Origin: Mycobacterium sp.
Lineage (GTDB): Bacteria; Actinomycetota; Actinomycetes; Mycobacteriales; Mycobacteriaceae
Length of the DNA: 64,000 nucleotides
Direction of reading: 5' to 3'
Assembly (NCBI RefSeq): GCF_004298145.1
Contig: NZ_SCRH01000014.1
Coordinates: forward strand, 40,841-104,840
A model generated the notes under the pieces. It searched no databases. It worked only from the letters and a program-made list of their open reading frames with translations, and was not told where the DNA came from. Position 1 is the first letter of the stretch. Each line of letters starts with the position of its first letter. Position numbers and translations under genes: made by a program. Positions 7,492 through 16,010 of the stretch are shown here, piece by piece.

Positions 7492-7922
7492 GAACTGTCG
7501 GCCTCTTCGGCGGTGAAGTATGGAAGCATCAGGTCGGGGCCGACGCCGTGGAATTGCACCCGGACGCGCAGGCCGACCTCGATGTCCTCCGGGGGCACAC
7601 CGACGACGTTGGTCAGCATCTGATAGCCCTCGTCGAGCGTGATGATCGCCGGTGCATAGGGCGGTTCGAACTCCGCCGTCACCGGTCGATAAACGACTGT
7701 CCAGCTGTAGATCTCACCGCGGCCACCGCCCTGCCGCCAGTCGATGTCGTCCGAAAGGCATTGGCGGCAATGCTCAGTCGGGGGAAAGTTCGCCTGACCG
7801 CACGCCGCGCAACGCTGATAGCGCAGCTGCCGCGACCGGCATCCCTCCCAGAACGGCACGCTGACATGGCTGCTCGCGTGCGGGACAGGCCCGGCTTGGG
7901 GTCGCAATCGATCAGGGGTCAC
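7488..7922 (-). CDS. DUF35 OB-fold protein with zinc ribbon, thiolase partner
   Basis: The 144-residue protein has an N-terminal zinc ribbon (RCAACG, then HCRQCLS, two CxxC pairs near residues 38-58). An OB-fold of the DUF35 type follows (GEIYSWTVVYRPVTAEF, then VGLRVRVQF). Such proteins bind thiolase-like acyl-CoA enzymes, the best-known case being ChsH2 with Ltp2 in cholesterol side-chain degradation. GTG at 7922 overlaps the thiolase stop (GTGA), which fits a stoichiometric partner. The stop overlaps the PadR start in the same way. No MaoC-type hydratase like ChsH1 sits beside it, so the complete ChsH1-ChsH2-Ltp2 unit is not present here. Confidence 0.85.
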   Translation of the reverse strand: MTPDRLRPQAGPVPHASSHVSVPFWEGCRSRQLRYQRCAACGQANFPPTEHCRQCLSDDIDWRQGGGRGEIYSWTVVYRPVTAEFEPPYAPAIITLDEGYQMLTNVVGVPPEDIEVGLRVRVQFHGVGPDLMLPYFTAEEADSS

Positions 7923-9085
7923 CGTGGTTCGTCTCCCAAAATCAGCACCGTCGTGAACAGGGCCCCCGCTCCCCCGTTGCTGCACAACGCGATATGCGCA
8001 TCGGGGACTTGAAGATCACCGGCCTGGCCGCGCAGCTGCTGAACCGCCCGGATCGCCCGCTGCATCATCTGCGGATTGGAGCCCGCGTGGCTGAACGACA
8101 TGGTTCCCCCGTCGGTGGTGATCGGATGGCTGCCGTCGATGGCGATGTGGCCGTCGCCGACGAACGGTCCGCCCTCGCCGTCGCCACAGAAGCCGAATGC
8201 CTCGAGCTGCCGGATGATTTCGAAGGAGAACGGATCGTACAGTTCCAGCACGTCGACGTCGTCGCGGCGCAGCCCGGCGTGGTCGAACGCGCACTCGGCC
8301 GCGCGCCGGCCCACGACGCCGTTCACGTGATCGCCGCGCCGTCCGGCGAGGTCGTACGCCGGGGGATGCTGGTAGGACGGGCCGTGGAAGTCCGCGCCGC
8401 TGCCCAGGACGTAGATGGGCTGGCTCTTGACGTCGATGGCGTTGACGTTGGCCACGATGAGCGCACACCCGCCCTCGGACGTGGTGGCGCAGTCCAGGAG
8501 ATGGAACGGGTCGGCGATGGGGCGCGACGCGGTGATGTCGCCCGGTGCGAAGGGCCCGCGTTGGTGGTAGACCGCTTCGGGATTGCGTGACCCGTTGTTG
8601 CGGATGGTCGCCGCGACGATCGAAAGTTGTTCGCGCGTGGTGCCGTAGACGTGCATGTGGCGTCGCGCGATGAGCGCGAATTCGGCGGTGGTGAACATGC
8701 CCCAGGGCGCGACGAATTCGTTTTCGGGCCGGGTCCACGGCGCGGTGGCCTCGTGGTCGCGGTATTCGCCGGCCTGGGCCGCGACCAGCACCACCACGTC
8801 GGCCATGCCGTGCTCGATGGCGGTCACCGCCTCGGTGATCATGCCGACCCCGAAAGCCAGGCCCTGCCAGGCGGGGCCGAGACGCAGGTCGTAGATCAAC
8901 GAGGTCGACTGCGGGCTCGCACTGATGCCGTCGACGTCATCGAGGGTCAGGCCGGCATCGTCGAGCGCGCCCAGAATCGCCTTGATCGCGAGCCCGCGCG
9001 AGGTTTCGCCGTCCAGGCGCCGGCCCTGGCGGGTGTTATGCACGCCGACGATCGCCGCGGTGCGTTTCTTCCGGCTAGTTTTCAT
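7919..9085 (-). CDS. Thiolase-like / Ltp2-type acyl-CoA lyase
   Basis: About 388 residues with the thiolase fold: AAIVGVHNTRQG at the start, EAVTAIEHGMADVVVLV, an ELYDPFSFEIIRQLEAFGFC segment, TMSFSHAG and a final CSNGGAGALFTTVLIL. The first-domain nucleophilic Cys of classical thiolases (usually in a CxSG context) is absent; the region reads LGPAWQGLAFGVG. That, plus the adjoining DUF35 gene, points to an Ltp2-like retro-aldol lyase or lipid-transfer role and not Claisen chemistry. ATG at 9085 was chosen because it overlaps the upstream gene by only 11 bases and begins just before the first strand. It is part of the 13091-6841 operon. Confidence 0.82.
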   Translation of the reverse strand: MKTSRKKRTAAIVGVHNTRQGRRLDGETSRGLAIKAILGALDDAGLTLDDVDGISASPQSTSLIYDLRLGPAWQGLAFGVGMITEAVTAIEHGMADVVVLVAAQAGEYRDHEATAPWTRPENEFVAPWGMFTTAEFALIARRHMHVYGTTREQLSIVAATIRNNGSRNPEAVYHQRGPFAPGDITASRPIADPFHLLDCATTSEGGCALIVANVNAIDVKSQPIYVLGSGADFHGPSYQHPPAYDLAGRRGDHVNGVVGRRAAECAFDHAGLRRDDVDVLELYDPFSFEIIRQLEAFGFCGDGEGGPFVGDGHIAIDGSHPITTDGGTMSFSHAGSNPQMMQRAIRAVQQLRGQAGDLQVPDAHIALCSNGGAGALFTTVLILGDEPR

Positions 9086-9404
9086 CCGCGACAACTCCCA
9101 GGTAGGTGCCCACGACGTCGTATCCGCGTCCGTCGCGCTCGATGGTGCCGATCGTGGTGGCTCGTGCATCGGCGCGAGCCGCGCCCGGCTCGATCACGTC
9201 GATCCGCACGTCCACGGGCCGCGCCGTGCGCGGGTCGGTGATCTCGACGACCATCGCCACCGCGTGCTCGTCCTCGTCCCACTCGACGCTGGTGATGCGG
9301 TGGCGGGCGGTCAGCTCCATCACCACGGAGTCCTGGCGCACCAGGAAACGCACCGGCGCGCACAGCTCCCCGGCGCGGGGCGGCACGCACAGGCTGACCG
9401 CCAT
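9075..9404 (-). CDS. Hypothetical protein in the CoA-transferase/thiolase operon
   Basis: A 109-residue product starting MAVSLCVPPRAGELCAPVRF, with ATG at 9404 one base after the CoA-transferase stop. It has no signal peptide or membrane segment. A pattern of beta strands (MELTARHRITSVEWDEDEHAVAMVVEI, then VDVRIDVI, then GYDVVGTYLGVV) suggests a small beta-rich fold, perhaps hotdog or OB-like, but no family is recognised. It is wedged tightly between the CoA-transferase and the thiolase (11-base overlap), so it is almost certainly translated with them. It may be a small subunit or a substrate-binding companion. Confidence 0.65.
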   Translation of the reverse strand: MAVSLCVPPRAGELCAPVRFLVRQDSVVMELTARHRITSVEWDEDEHAVAMVVEITDPRTARPVDVRIDVIEPGAARADARATTIGTIERDGRGYDVVGTYLGVVADEN

Positions 9405-9405
9405 C

Positions 9406-11739
9406 TCACAGGCCCGCCGGCCGGTCGCTGATGGTGCCCGACCGCCGCAGGTCGGCCAGATCCTTTGCGCTGTGCCCGAGAATCTCGGTGAGCACCTCAC
9501 CGGTGTGCTGGCCGTAGAGCGGCGGCACCCGCCGAATCCAGCGCCTGGGCTCGCCGAGGAACACGAAAGGCATTCCGGTGCACCGGAAAGAGCCCGCGAC
9601 CGGATGGTTGACCGTCTCCCAGAAACCCCGGGCGCGCAGGTGCGGGTCGGTCAGCAGCGCCGCGGCCGGGGTGACGCGCGCGGCGGCCACCCCGACGCCG
9701 CGCAGCGCGTCGACCGCTTCGGTCACCGAGCGCCCCGCGGCCCAGTCGGAGATCAGTTTGTCGACATCGTCGGACCGCTCGTCCCAGCCGGTTTCGGGCA
9801 GCTCCGGTTGGTCGAGGAGTACTGCCAGCGAGGCGCGTGCGGGGGCATCCATCGCGGCGAGCGCGACCCATTCGTCGTCGCCTCGGCACCGGTACACGCC
9901 CTGGGGGTCGGCCCCAGGTCCACGGTTTCCATTGCGGCGCATCGCGATTCCGTTGCGTGAATACTCGACCAGCATCTCGGCCGCCACGTTGAGCGCGGCC
10001 TCGACCATGGTCGATTCCACCTGCATTCGGGCGCCCCCGCGGTCGCGGATCACCAGTGCGGCCACGGCGGCGAAGGCGGCGTGCAGGCCGGCGATCGGGT
10101 CGCACACCCCGCGCGGAATCACCGGCGGGCCGTCGGCGTGCCCGGTCATCCACGCCATGCCCGTCGCCTGCTCCATCGTCTGTGCGAAGCCGACGCGGTC
10201 GCGCCACGGACCATCGAGGCCGAACGCGGGCATCCGCACCATGATGGCGTGTGGGTTGGCCACGCGCACCGCGTCCCACTCCAGCCCGAAGTTCGCCATC
10301 ACCCTGGGCGAGAAGTTCTCGACGACGAGATCGCTCGCGGCGATGAGCTCGAGCGCGATGGATCGCCCGGCATCGGTGCCCAGGTCGACGCTGACGCCGC
10401 GCTTGTTGTTGTTGCTGCACAGGAATACCGGGCCCCACTCCCACCATTGATCCCAGTCGGGCGGGCGGCCCGCGGAGAACCGCATGCCGTCGGGCCGCCG
10501 GACCCCCTCGACCTTGATCACGTCGGCGCCCAGGGCGCCGAGCAGTTGCGTGGCGACCGGGCCGGCCCAGAACGCGGTGAAGTCGGTGACCCGCACGTCG
10601 GACAGGGGAAGGGCGTCGGGGTCGGCGCTTCGGGGCGGCTCGGGCCGGGCCGGCCAGTGCAGCCGTCCGTTGTCGGCGCCGAGTGATGGCGGCTCTCCGG
10701 GCGCCCTGGTCGCTATCGCGTCGCTGCGATACGGCACCCGCGGCGCCAACACCCCGGCTGGTGATTCGACGAACACGCCGCGTTCCACGAAGTGGTCCAC
10801 CTTGGGCAGCGTCTCGGGAGACGCGATGGGGGACACCGGGATCCGGAATGCGACCGCAAGGTCGACGATCTCCTGGGTGGTTCGGCTCCGGGTCCATGCG
10901 GTGACCATGTCCAGGAACTCGTCGCGGCGCTCGACCCGGCCGGCGAAGGACGCCAGCTCGGCGTCGCCGACGAGATCGGCGCGGTCGATCAGCACCAGGA
11001 AATCCTGGAACTGCTGCGCGGTGATGGTGCAGAAGCCAACCATGCCGTCGGCCGTGGGGACGATCGACGGCAGCTCCAGGCTGCGTTCGTGCAGCAGCGA
11101 ATCGGCACCCAGCACGCTGGCGGACATGGCGGACAGGCCACCCATCGCGATCACCATGGCCTCGTACGTCGAGACGTCGATGACCTGGCCGCGCCCGCTC
11201 CGGGCGGCGTGCCGGGCCGTCGCCGCGGCGGCCGCCGCGGCGAACGTACCCGCCAGCCACTCGCCCAGCCGGCCGCCAGCTTGTACCGGTTCGTCATCCG
11301 GCCAGCCCCGACCGGCGATCGATCCGCACAACGCCTGCAGGATGAATTCGTTGGCCGCCACCTGGTTTTCGACGTAGGGACCGGTGGTGCCGAACGCTGT
11401 CACGGCCACCACCACCGCCGAGGCCGCGGTGTGCGCGGTGATGCCGTCGAGCGTCCACCCGTCGGTCAGGTCGGTGAGCACGATGTCGGCGCCGGACAGC
11501 AGCGACGCGATCTCGGCCTGGCCGTGGTTGACCACCGACTTCTTACCCGCGGCCAGATATCCGAACAACGCCCCGGGCGGACCCCCGGCCGACCAGCCGC
11601 GCAACGAATCGCCTTGTGTCGATTCGATTTTCACCACGTCGGCGCCGGCGTCGGCGAACATCTTGCCGCAGTAGGACACCGCCAGGCCGTTGCACAACTC
11701 CAGCACGCGCCAGTCCACGAACGGCGCCTCGGCCCCCAC
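9406..11739 (-). CDS. Tandem-duplicated family III CoA-transferase (CaiB/BaiF type)
   Basis: About 777 residues carrying two complete family III CoA-transferase domains. Domain 1 (about 1-370) opens VLELCNGLAVSYCGKMFADAG and ADVVKIES. Domain 2 (about 385-777) opens VRVTDFTAFWAGPVATQLLG and ADVIKVEG, then contains GADPQGVYRCRGDDEWV. Both keep the glycine-rich fold signatures (SGRGQVIDVSTYE and GGARMQVESTMVEA). The family moves CoA between carboxylic acids or racemises 2-methylacyl-CoA. A single-chain pair could replace the usual interlocked homodimer. GTG at 11739 lies two bases after the amidohydrolase stop. The position between amidohydrolase and thiolase suggests activation of an uncommon acid. 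Confidence 0.87.
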   Translation of the reverse strand: MGAEAPFVDWRVLELCNGLAVSYCGKMFADAGADVVKIESTQGDSLRGWSAGGPPGALFGYLAAGKKSVVNHGQAEIASLLSGADIVLTDLTDGWTLDGITAHTAASAVVVAVTAFGTTGPYVENQVAANEFILQALCGSIAGRGWPDDEPVQAGGRLGEWLAGTFAAAAAAATARHAARSGRGQVIDVSTYEAMVIAMGGLSAMSASVLGADSLLHERSLELPSIVPTADGMVGFCTITAQQFQDFLVLIDRADLVGDAELASFAGRVERRDEFLDMVTAWTRSRTTQEIVDLAVAFRIPVSPIASPETLPKVDHFVERGVFVESPAGVLAPRVPYRSDAIATRAPGEPPSLGADNGRLHWPARPEPPRSADPDALPLSDVRVTDFTAFWAGPVATQLLGALGADVIKVEGVRRPDGMRFSAGRPPDWDQWWEWGPVFLCSNNNKRGVSVDLGTDAGRSIALELIAASDLVVENFSPRVMANFGLEWDAVRVANPHAIMVRMPAFGLDGPWRDRVGFAQTMEQATGMAWMTGHADGPPVIPRGVCDPIAGLHAAFAAVAALVIRDRGGARMQVESTMVEAALNVAAEMLVEYSRNGIAMRRNGNRGPGADPQGVYRCRGDDEWVALAAMDAPARASLAVLLDQPELPETGWDERSDDVDKLISDWAAGRSVTEAVDALRGVGVAAARVTPAAALLTDPHLRARGFWETVNHPVAGSFRCTGMPFVFLGEPRRWIRRVPPLYGQHTGEVLTEILGHSAKDLADLRRSGTISDRPAGL

Positions 11740-11741
11740 GT

Positions 11742-13091
11742 TCAGTTGCCCAGGGTGGTGGCGCGCCCGGCGATACCGACCGCCTCCGCCGTCACCGGTG
11801 CGGCGGCCCCGGCCTGCAGGGCGAACTGCGTCATCCGGGTCCACGCGTCCCGGTCGCGCTGGCTGGCCTGGCGCCCGACGTGGGTGACCACGTCGACATC
11901 GGTGGCCTGCGCGCGCAGCTCGCCGGCCCGCGCCTGCTCCTTCGGGATATACCGGAACGGGTCGAATGAGTATGCGGCCATGGCGTTTTCGTGGGTGATC
12001 TTGTCGATGACCCGATCGTCGAGATGGCCCATGGTGGCGCTGATGTCCTCCGGCGCGAACGGCCAGTTGCTATCGGAGTGCGGGAAGTCGGACTCCCAGC
12101 ACAGCATGTCCTCGTTGAACCAATCCATGTTGTGTACACCGACCTTGTCGCTGATGAAGCAGGTGTAGAAATGCCGCTTGAACACATCGGTGGGGCCACT
12201 GTATCCCGGTGGGAACGTCGCCAGCGTCCACCCCGAGTGGCGGTTGTAGACGTGCTCGGCGCGCCACAGGAAGTACGGCATCCAGCCGACGTCGCCCTCG
12301 GTGAGCGAGAACTTCAGTTCTGGGAAGTCCGCCCAGAACTCGGCCCAGATCAGTTCGGTGAAGGTGAACATGCTCATCATCGACGAGGCGGTCATCTGCA
12401 CGCTGGGCGGTGCGTCCGTCGACACCTGCGGCGAGCGCGAGGCGGAGCCGACGTGGGTGCACAGCACCGTCTTGTTTTCACAGGCGGCCTCGAACAGCGG
12501 ATACCAGTACTTGGTGTGAATGCTGGGCATCTGCAGGGCTTCCGGGTTCTCCGAGAACGTCACCGCGTGACAACCCTTGTCGGCCAGGCGTTTGACCTCC
12601 TTGGCGGCCTCGGCCACGTCGAACAGCGGCAGGATGCCGCACGGGATGAACCGGCCCGGACACGCCCCGCACCATTCGTCGACGTGCCAGTCGTTGTAGG
12701 CCTTGATCATCACCAGGTTGACCCCGCGGTCGGGACCCTGGTTGAGGACCTGGCCGGAGAAGCCGGTGAAGTTCGGAAAGTTCAACCCCGCCAGCTGCCC
12801 GCCGGCGTTCATGTCGCGCACCCGCTCGTCGACGTTGAAGCAGCCCGGCCGCATTTCGTCGTAGCGCGAGGCGTCGATGTTGTACATCTCGCAGGGCTTG
12901 CCGGCCACGGCGTTCAGGCCCATGTTGCGGCCGCGGACGTCGCCGTAGTACCACTGCTGGATGCCGTCGGGTTCGAGGACCACCCGCGGCGCCCGGTCCT
13001 TGTACTTGGCGGGCACATGGGCGTCGAACATGTCGGCCGGCTCGGCGATGTGATCATCCACGCTGATCAGGATCAGATCGTCCTTGTTCAT
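11742..13091 (-). CDS. Amidohydrolase family protein (metal-dependent hydrolase/decarboxylase type)
   Basis: A 449-residue TIM-barrel hydrolase of the PF04909 kind. It has an N-terminal SVDDHIAEPADMF (the H-x-E/P variant of the metal motif), CTHVGSASRS, TEGDVGWMPYFLWRAEHVY and the C-terminal WESDFPHSDSNWP carrying the metal Asp. Relatives are decarboxylases or hydrolases of aromatic and cyclic acids. The ATG at 13091 has a GAGGAG ribosome-binding site; a longer frame start is less likely. It is the first gene of the operon down to PadR and is divergent from a LacI-type regulator across a 301-base gap that contains operator-like dyads. Real substrate unknown. Confidence 0.85.
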   Translation of the reverse strand: MNKDDLILISVDDHIAEPADMFDAHVPAKYKDRAPRVVLEPDGIQQWYYGDVRGRNMGLNAVAGKPCEMYNIDASRYDEMRPGCFNVDERVRDMNAGGQLAGLNFPNFTGFSGQVLNQGPDRGVNLVMIKAYNDWHVDEWCGACPGRFIPCGILPLFDVAEAAKEVKRLADKGCHAVTFSENPEALQMPSIHTKYWYPLFEAACENKTVLCTHVGSASRSPQVSTDAPPSVQMTASSMMSMFTFTELIWAEFWADFPELKFSLTEGDVGWMPYFLWRAEHVYNRHSGWTLATFPPGYSGPTDVFKRHFYTCFISDKVGVHNMDWFNEDMLCWESDFPHSDSNWPFAPEDISATMGHLDDRVIDKITHENAMAAYSFDPFRYIPKEQARAGELRAQATDVDVVTHVGRQASQRDRDAWTRMTQFALQAGAAAPVTAEAVGIAGRATTLGN

Positions 13092-13277
13092 GCCGCGCTC
13101 CTCGGTCAATTTATAGTGACTAGTAGATAATGGTGTTCATCACACTGTCAACGGTTCGCGTCGCGGTTCAACCTGGCGGTACAGCCCGCGTCTTCTGCTG
13201 CATGCCAACGTATACGGCGGCATCGGGCGCGGGCGCCCCCGCCCCGAACGGCGTGGCCGCGTCGTACCGGTACAAGT

Positions 13278-13290
13278 GGACTAATAGTCC
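13278..13290. promoter_or_regulatory. Palindrome GGACTAATAGTCC in the divergent amidohydrolase/LacI region
   Basis: GGACTA-A-TAGTCC is a perfect 6-1-6 dyad. A related sequence, TGACTAGTAGATA, lies at 13117-13129, next to the amidohydrolase start; both share GACTAnTAG. They sit in the 301-base gap between divergent genes and could be operators for the LacI-family protein or for the PadR protein at the end of the operon. The rest of the gap holds no gene. Confidence 0.5.
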
Positions 13291-13392
13291 ATCACACGGT
13301 GCAGCGCCTGGCCGCACCGCAAGGCATCGTGCAGTGCGGATTGGCCTCGCATGCCACCATGGGGCATGACCGGGCCCGGAAGGTAACGGAAG

Positions 13393-14370
13393 TTGAGCAC
13401 CCCCAAAGCTGCGCGTCCGACCACCGCGGATGTGGCCCGATTGGCCAGCGTGTCGACCGCCACGGTCAGCTATGTGCTGAACAACGCGCAGGGCCGCCGG
13501 ATCTCCCCCGAAACCCGCGACGCCGTCTACCGGGCGGCCAAACTCTTGGGTTACCGGCCCAATCTCGCCGCCCGCAACCTCGCGCGCGGCAAAAGCGGTG
13601 TCGTGCTTTACGTGGTGCCGCACGTGGCCGTGGGCGAGATGCCGATGCAGGCGGGTAGCCGCATGACCACGGCACTGGCGCGCGAAGGGTTGCTTCAGGT
13701 ACAGATTTTCGAGACCGACGACGATCATCATGTGGTCGACGCGATCGAGAACCTGGACCCGGTCGCGATCACCAGCCTGTTCCCGCTGAGCGCCGCCGCC
13801 CGTCACGCGGTGACCAAGGCCGGCATCCCGCACATCGAGATCGGGACGCTGCCCGCGCTCAAGAACCCGCATCTTTCGGTCGGCGAGATGCGCGTCGAGC
13901 ACCTCGTCGAGCGCGGACATCGGCGAATCGCGTTCGCCTACACTGGGATTGCCCGATGGCGGCCGTTGGGCGACTACTGGTTCGAGGGCGTTTCGCGAGC
14001 GGCGCAATCGCGCGACCTGCCGCCCGTCCGGGTCGACCAGGTCACACTGGACAACGCCGCCGACGTAGTCACCGGCTGGGTGGGCGACGGGGTGACCGCC
14101 GTCTGCGCCCAAAGCGACGAGATCGCCTGCCTCGTCCTCTACGGCATCCATCAGGCGCGGCTGCGGTGTCCCGGCGACCTCGCGGTGATGGGCGTCGACG
14201 CCAGCCCCATGGGCATGGTCAGCACGCCGCCGCTGACCACGGTTCAATTCGATCCCTGCGCGGTCGCCGAAGCCGCGCTCGCCGCGGTCTTCGAACGGCT
14301 GGGGCAACCCGCCCCGCCCTCCCCCGAACTCACCGACATCGCCCACCTCGTGGTGCGGTCGTCGACCTGA
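13393..14370 (+). CDS. LacI-family transcriptional regulator
   Basis: The 325-residue protein starts with the LacI DNA-binding domain TTADVARLASVSTATVSYVL, with the hinge GYRPNLAARNLARGKSG, then a periplasmic-binding-protein-like effector domain ending in MGVDASPMGMVSTPPLTTV. The start is TTG at 13393, the only start giving the whole HTH without a long leader. In actinobacteria such LacI proteins often control catabolic operons. Here the divergent amidohydrolase operon is the obvious candidate target and the intergenic GGACTAATAGTCC palindrome the candidate site. The effector is likely a small metabolite; sugar binding is not implied by the context. Confidence 0.86.
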   Translation: MSTPKAARPTTADVARLASVSTATVSYVLNNAQGRRISPETRDAVYRAAKLLGYRPNLAARNLARGKSGVVLYVVPHVAVGEMPMQAGSRMTTALAREGLLQVQIFETDDDHHVVDAIENLDPVAITSLFPLSAAARHAVTKAGIPHIEIGTLPALKNPHLSVGEMRVEHLVERGHRRIAFAYTGIARWRPLGDYWFEGVSRAAQSRDLPPVRVDQVTLDNAADVVTGWVGDGVTAVCAQSDEIACLVLYGIHQARLRCPGDLAVMGVDASPMGMVSTPPLTTVQFDPCAVAEAALAAVFERLGQPAPPSPELTDIAHLVVRSST

Positions 14371-14373
14371 ACG

Positions 14374-14787
14374 TCAGTCGGCGGGCTCGTAACGCAGCAG
14401 CGTGACGTCGTGCTCCGGATAGTCGCAGAACACCGGCCTCACCCGCATCCCCACCTCGAGGCGGGCCGGGTCAACGTTGACCATCTCGGTGGAAAACCTT
14501 GGTCCCTCGTCCCATTCGACGATGGCGAGCAGCTGTGGCACCGCATCGGCGAAATGCGGGCTGACCGGCCGGTGGGCCACCGTGTAGGAGTACAGCGTCC
14601 CCATCCCGGAGATCTCGCGCCATTCCAGATCATCGGCCAGGGTGCGCGGCGCACGCACCCGTGGATAGAACACATAGGCCTGTAGCGACGGCGAATACTG
14701 GATGGCGATGCGATGCTCGGCCAGCGCGTCCCAGAACGGTGCGCTGGTAGGCGTTTTGACGGGCATCGGCCGCTCGAAGGTGGGCAT
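14374..14787 (-). CDS. DUF35-type OB-fold protein lacking the zinc-ribbon cysteines
   Basis: The 137-residue protein has the DUF35 layout: APFWDALAEHRIAIQYSPSL, a middle YTVAHRPVSPHFADAVPQLLAIVEWDEG and an OB-fold end VGMRVRPVFCDY. At the place of the usual two CxxC pairs it reads YSPSLQAYVFYPRVRA, so the metal-binding ribbon is lost. It follows the thiolase by six bases and is the last gene of the fadE-thiolase-DUF35 operon. It probably binds that thiolase as a structural or activating partner, as ChsH2 does with Ltp2. It ends three bases from the convergent LacI stop. Confidence 0.8.
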   Translation of the reverse strand: MPTFERPMPVKTPTSAPFWDALAEHRIAIQYSPSLQAYVFYPRVRAPRTLADDLEWREISGMGTLYSYTVAHRPVSPHFADAVPQLLAIVEWDEGPRFSTEMVNVDPARLEVGMRVRPVFCDYPEHDVTLLRYEPAD

Positions 14788-14793
14788 GGGCGA

Positions 14794-16002
14794 TCAATCT
14801 CCCTCGAGGATGAGCGTGGTCTGCTCGGACAGGATGCCGCCGTTGCCGGACACGAACGCGCGGTGACAGTCGTCGACCTGCGCCGCTCCCGCGCGGCCCA
14901 TGATCTGGCGGGTGGCGTCGCAGATGTGGTGCATGCCGCCCGCCAAACCCGCTTGGCCGAAACCCAATTGCCCGCCGGCGGTATTGAGCGGGAAGTCGCC
15001 GCGGAAGGTGAGGTCATGCCCGGCGACGAATTCCATCCCCTTGCCCTTCTCGCAGAACCCGGCATCTTCGAGCGAGAGCAGCACGGTGATGGTGTAGCAG
15101 TCGTAGATCGAGACCATGTCCATCTGCTCGCGGGTCAGGTCGGTCATGGCGAACGCCGTGTCGGCTGCGGCGGCGATCGGGGTGCGCAACAGGTCCTCGG
15201 CGTACGTCGGGGTCTTGAACGGCACGTGTTCGCCAAATCCCTTGACCCACACCGGCCGATTGCGCGAGCGTTGGGCAACGTCGGCGTTGGCGACCACGAC
15301 GGCGGCGCCCCCCACGCACGGCATGACGATCTCCAGCATGTGCAGCGGGTCGGCGATGACCGGGCTGGCCAGGACGTCGTCGACGGTCAGTGGCTTGTCC
15401 TTCCAGATAGCACCCTCGGTGTGATTGGCGTTGGTGCGCTGGTCGACGACGATCTTGGCCATCGCCCGCTCGTCGTAGCCGTAGATCGCCGCATAGCGTT
15501 GGGCCACCTGTCCGTACGGGCCGTTCTGGCCGAGGTTTCCGTAGGGTATCTCGAATTCGGCTTGGGGAGAGCCGTACTGGTTGCTCGAGGACCCGAAATA
15601 CAATGCGTCGCCCAGCGATCTGGGCTTTTTCGGCGACATCGGGGTGATGTATCGGGCGGGCAGCGCGCACAACACTGCGTCGCAGATGCCGAGTTCGACG
15701 GCGGCGGCGGCCCGCCACACCATGGCCGCGGCGCTGGCTCCGCCCAGGTCCACGTGTTCGGCGAACCTCGCTCCCACTCCGAGGTATTCGGCGATGGTGG
15801 AGGGGACGAAGATCTCCGACTCGGCCAGATGTGACGCCACAATGCCGTCGACAAGCTCGAAGGGCAGTCCCGCGTCGGCGAGTGCGGCGGCGCCGAGTTC
15901 CGCCCATTGTTCGATGGCGAACGGTGCGGGTGCCGCCTTGGTCATGCGTTCGGGCGCAAGTTCGACGTACCCGACGATCGCGGCTTGGCCACGTAATCCC
16001 AT
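14794..16002 (-). CDS. Thiolase-like / Ltp2-type acyl-CoA lyase, second copy
   Basis: A 402-residue thiolase-fold protein starting MGLRGQAAIVGYVELAPERM, with AMVWRAAAAVELGICDAVLC, a SIYDCYTITVLLSLEDAGFC segment, GGQLGFGQAG and SGNGGILSEQTTLILEGD at the end. The classical nucleophilic Cys of domain 1 is missing (VDLGGASAAAM). As with the copy at 7919, a DUF35 gene follows directly. Upstream by eight bases is the fused acyl-CoA dehydrogenase, so the operon could dehydrogenate an acyl-CoA and then cleave a C-C bond. A hydratase would be needed between these steps and none is next to it. Related to, but clearly diverged from, the first copy. Confidence 0.82.
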   Translation of the reverse strand: MGLRGQAAIVGYVELAPERMTKAAPAPFAIEQWAELGAAALADAGLPFELVDGIVASHLAESEIFVPSTIAEYLGVGARFAEHVDLGGASAAAMVWRAAAAVELGICDAVLCALPARYITPMSPKKPRSLGDALYFGSSSNQYGSPQAEFEIPYGNLGQNGPYGQVAQRYAAIYGYDERAMAKIVVDQRTNANHTEGAIWKDKPLTVDDVLASPVIADPLHMLEIVMPCVGGAAVVVANADVAQRSRNRPVWVKGFGEHVPFKTPTYAEDLLRTPIAAAADTAFAMTDLTREQMDMVSIYDCYTITVLLSLEDAGFCEKGKGMEFVAGHDLTFRGDFPLNTAGGQLGFGQAGLAGGMHHICDATRQIMGRAGAAQVDDCHRAFVSGNGGILSEQTTLILEGD

Positions 16003-16010
16003 GAGCTGTC

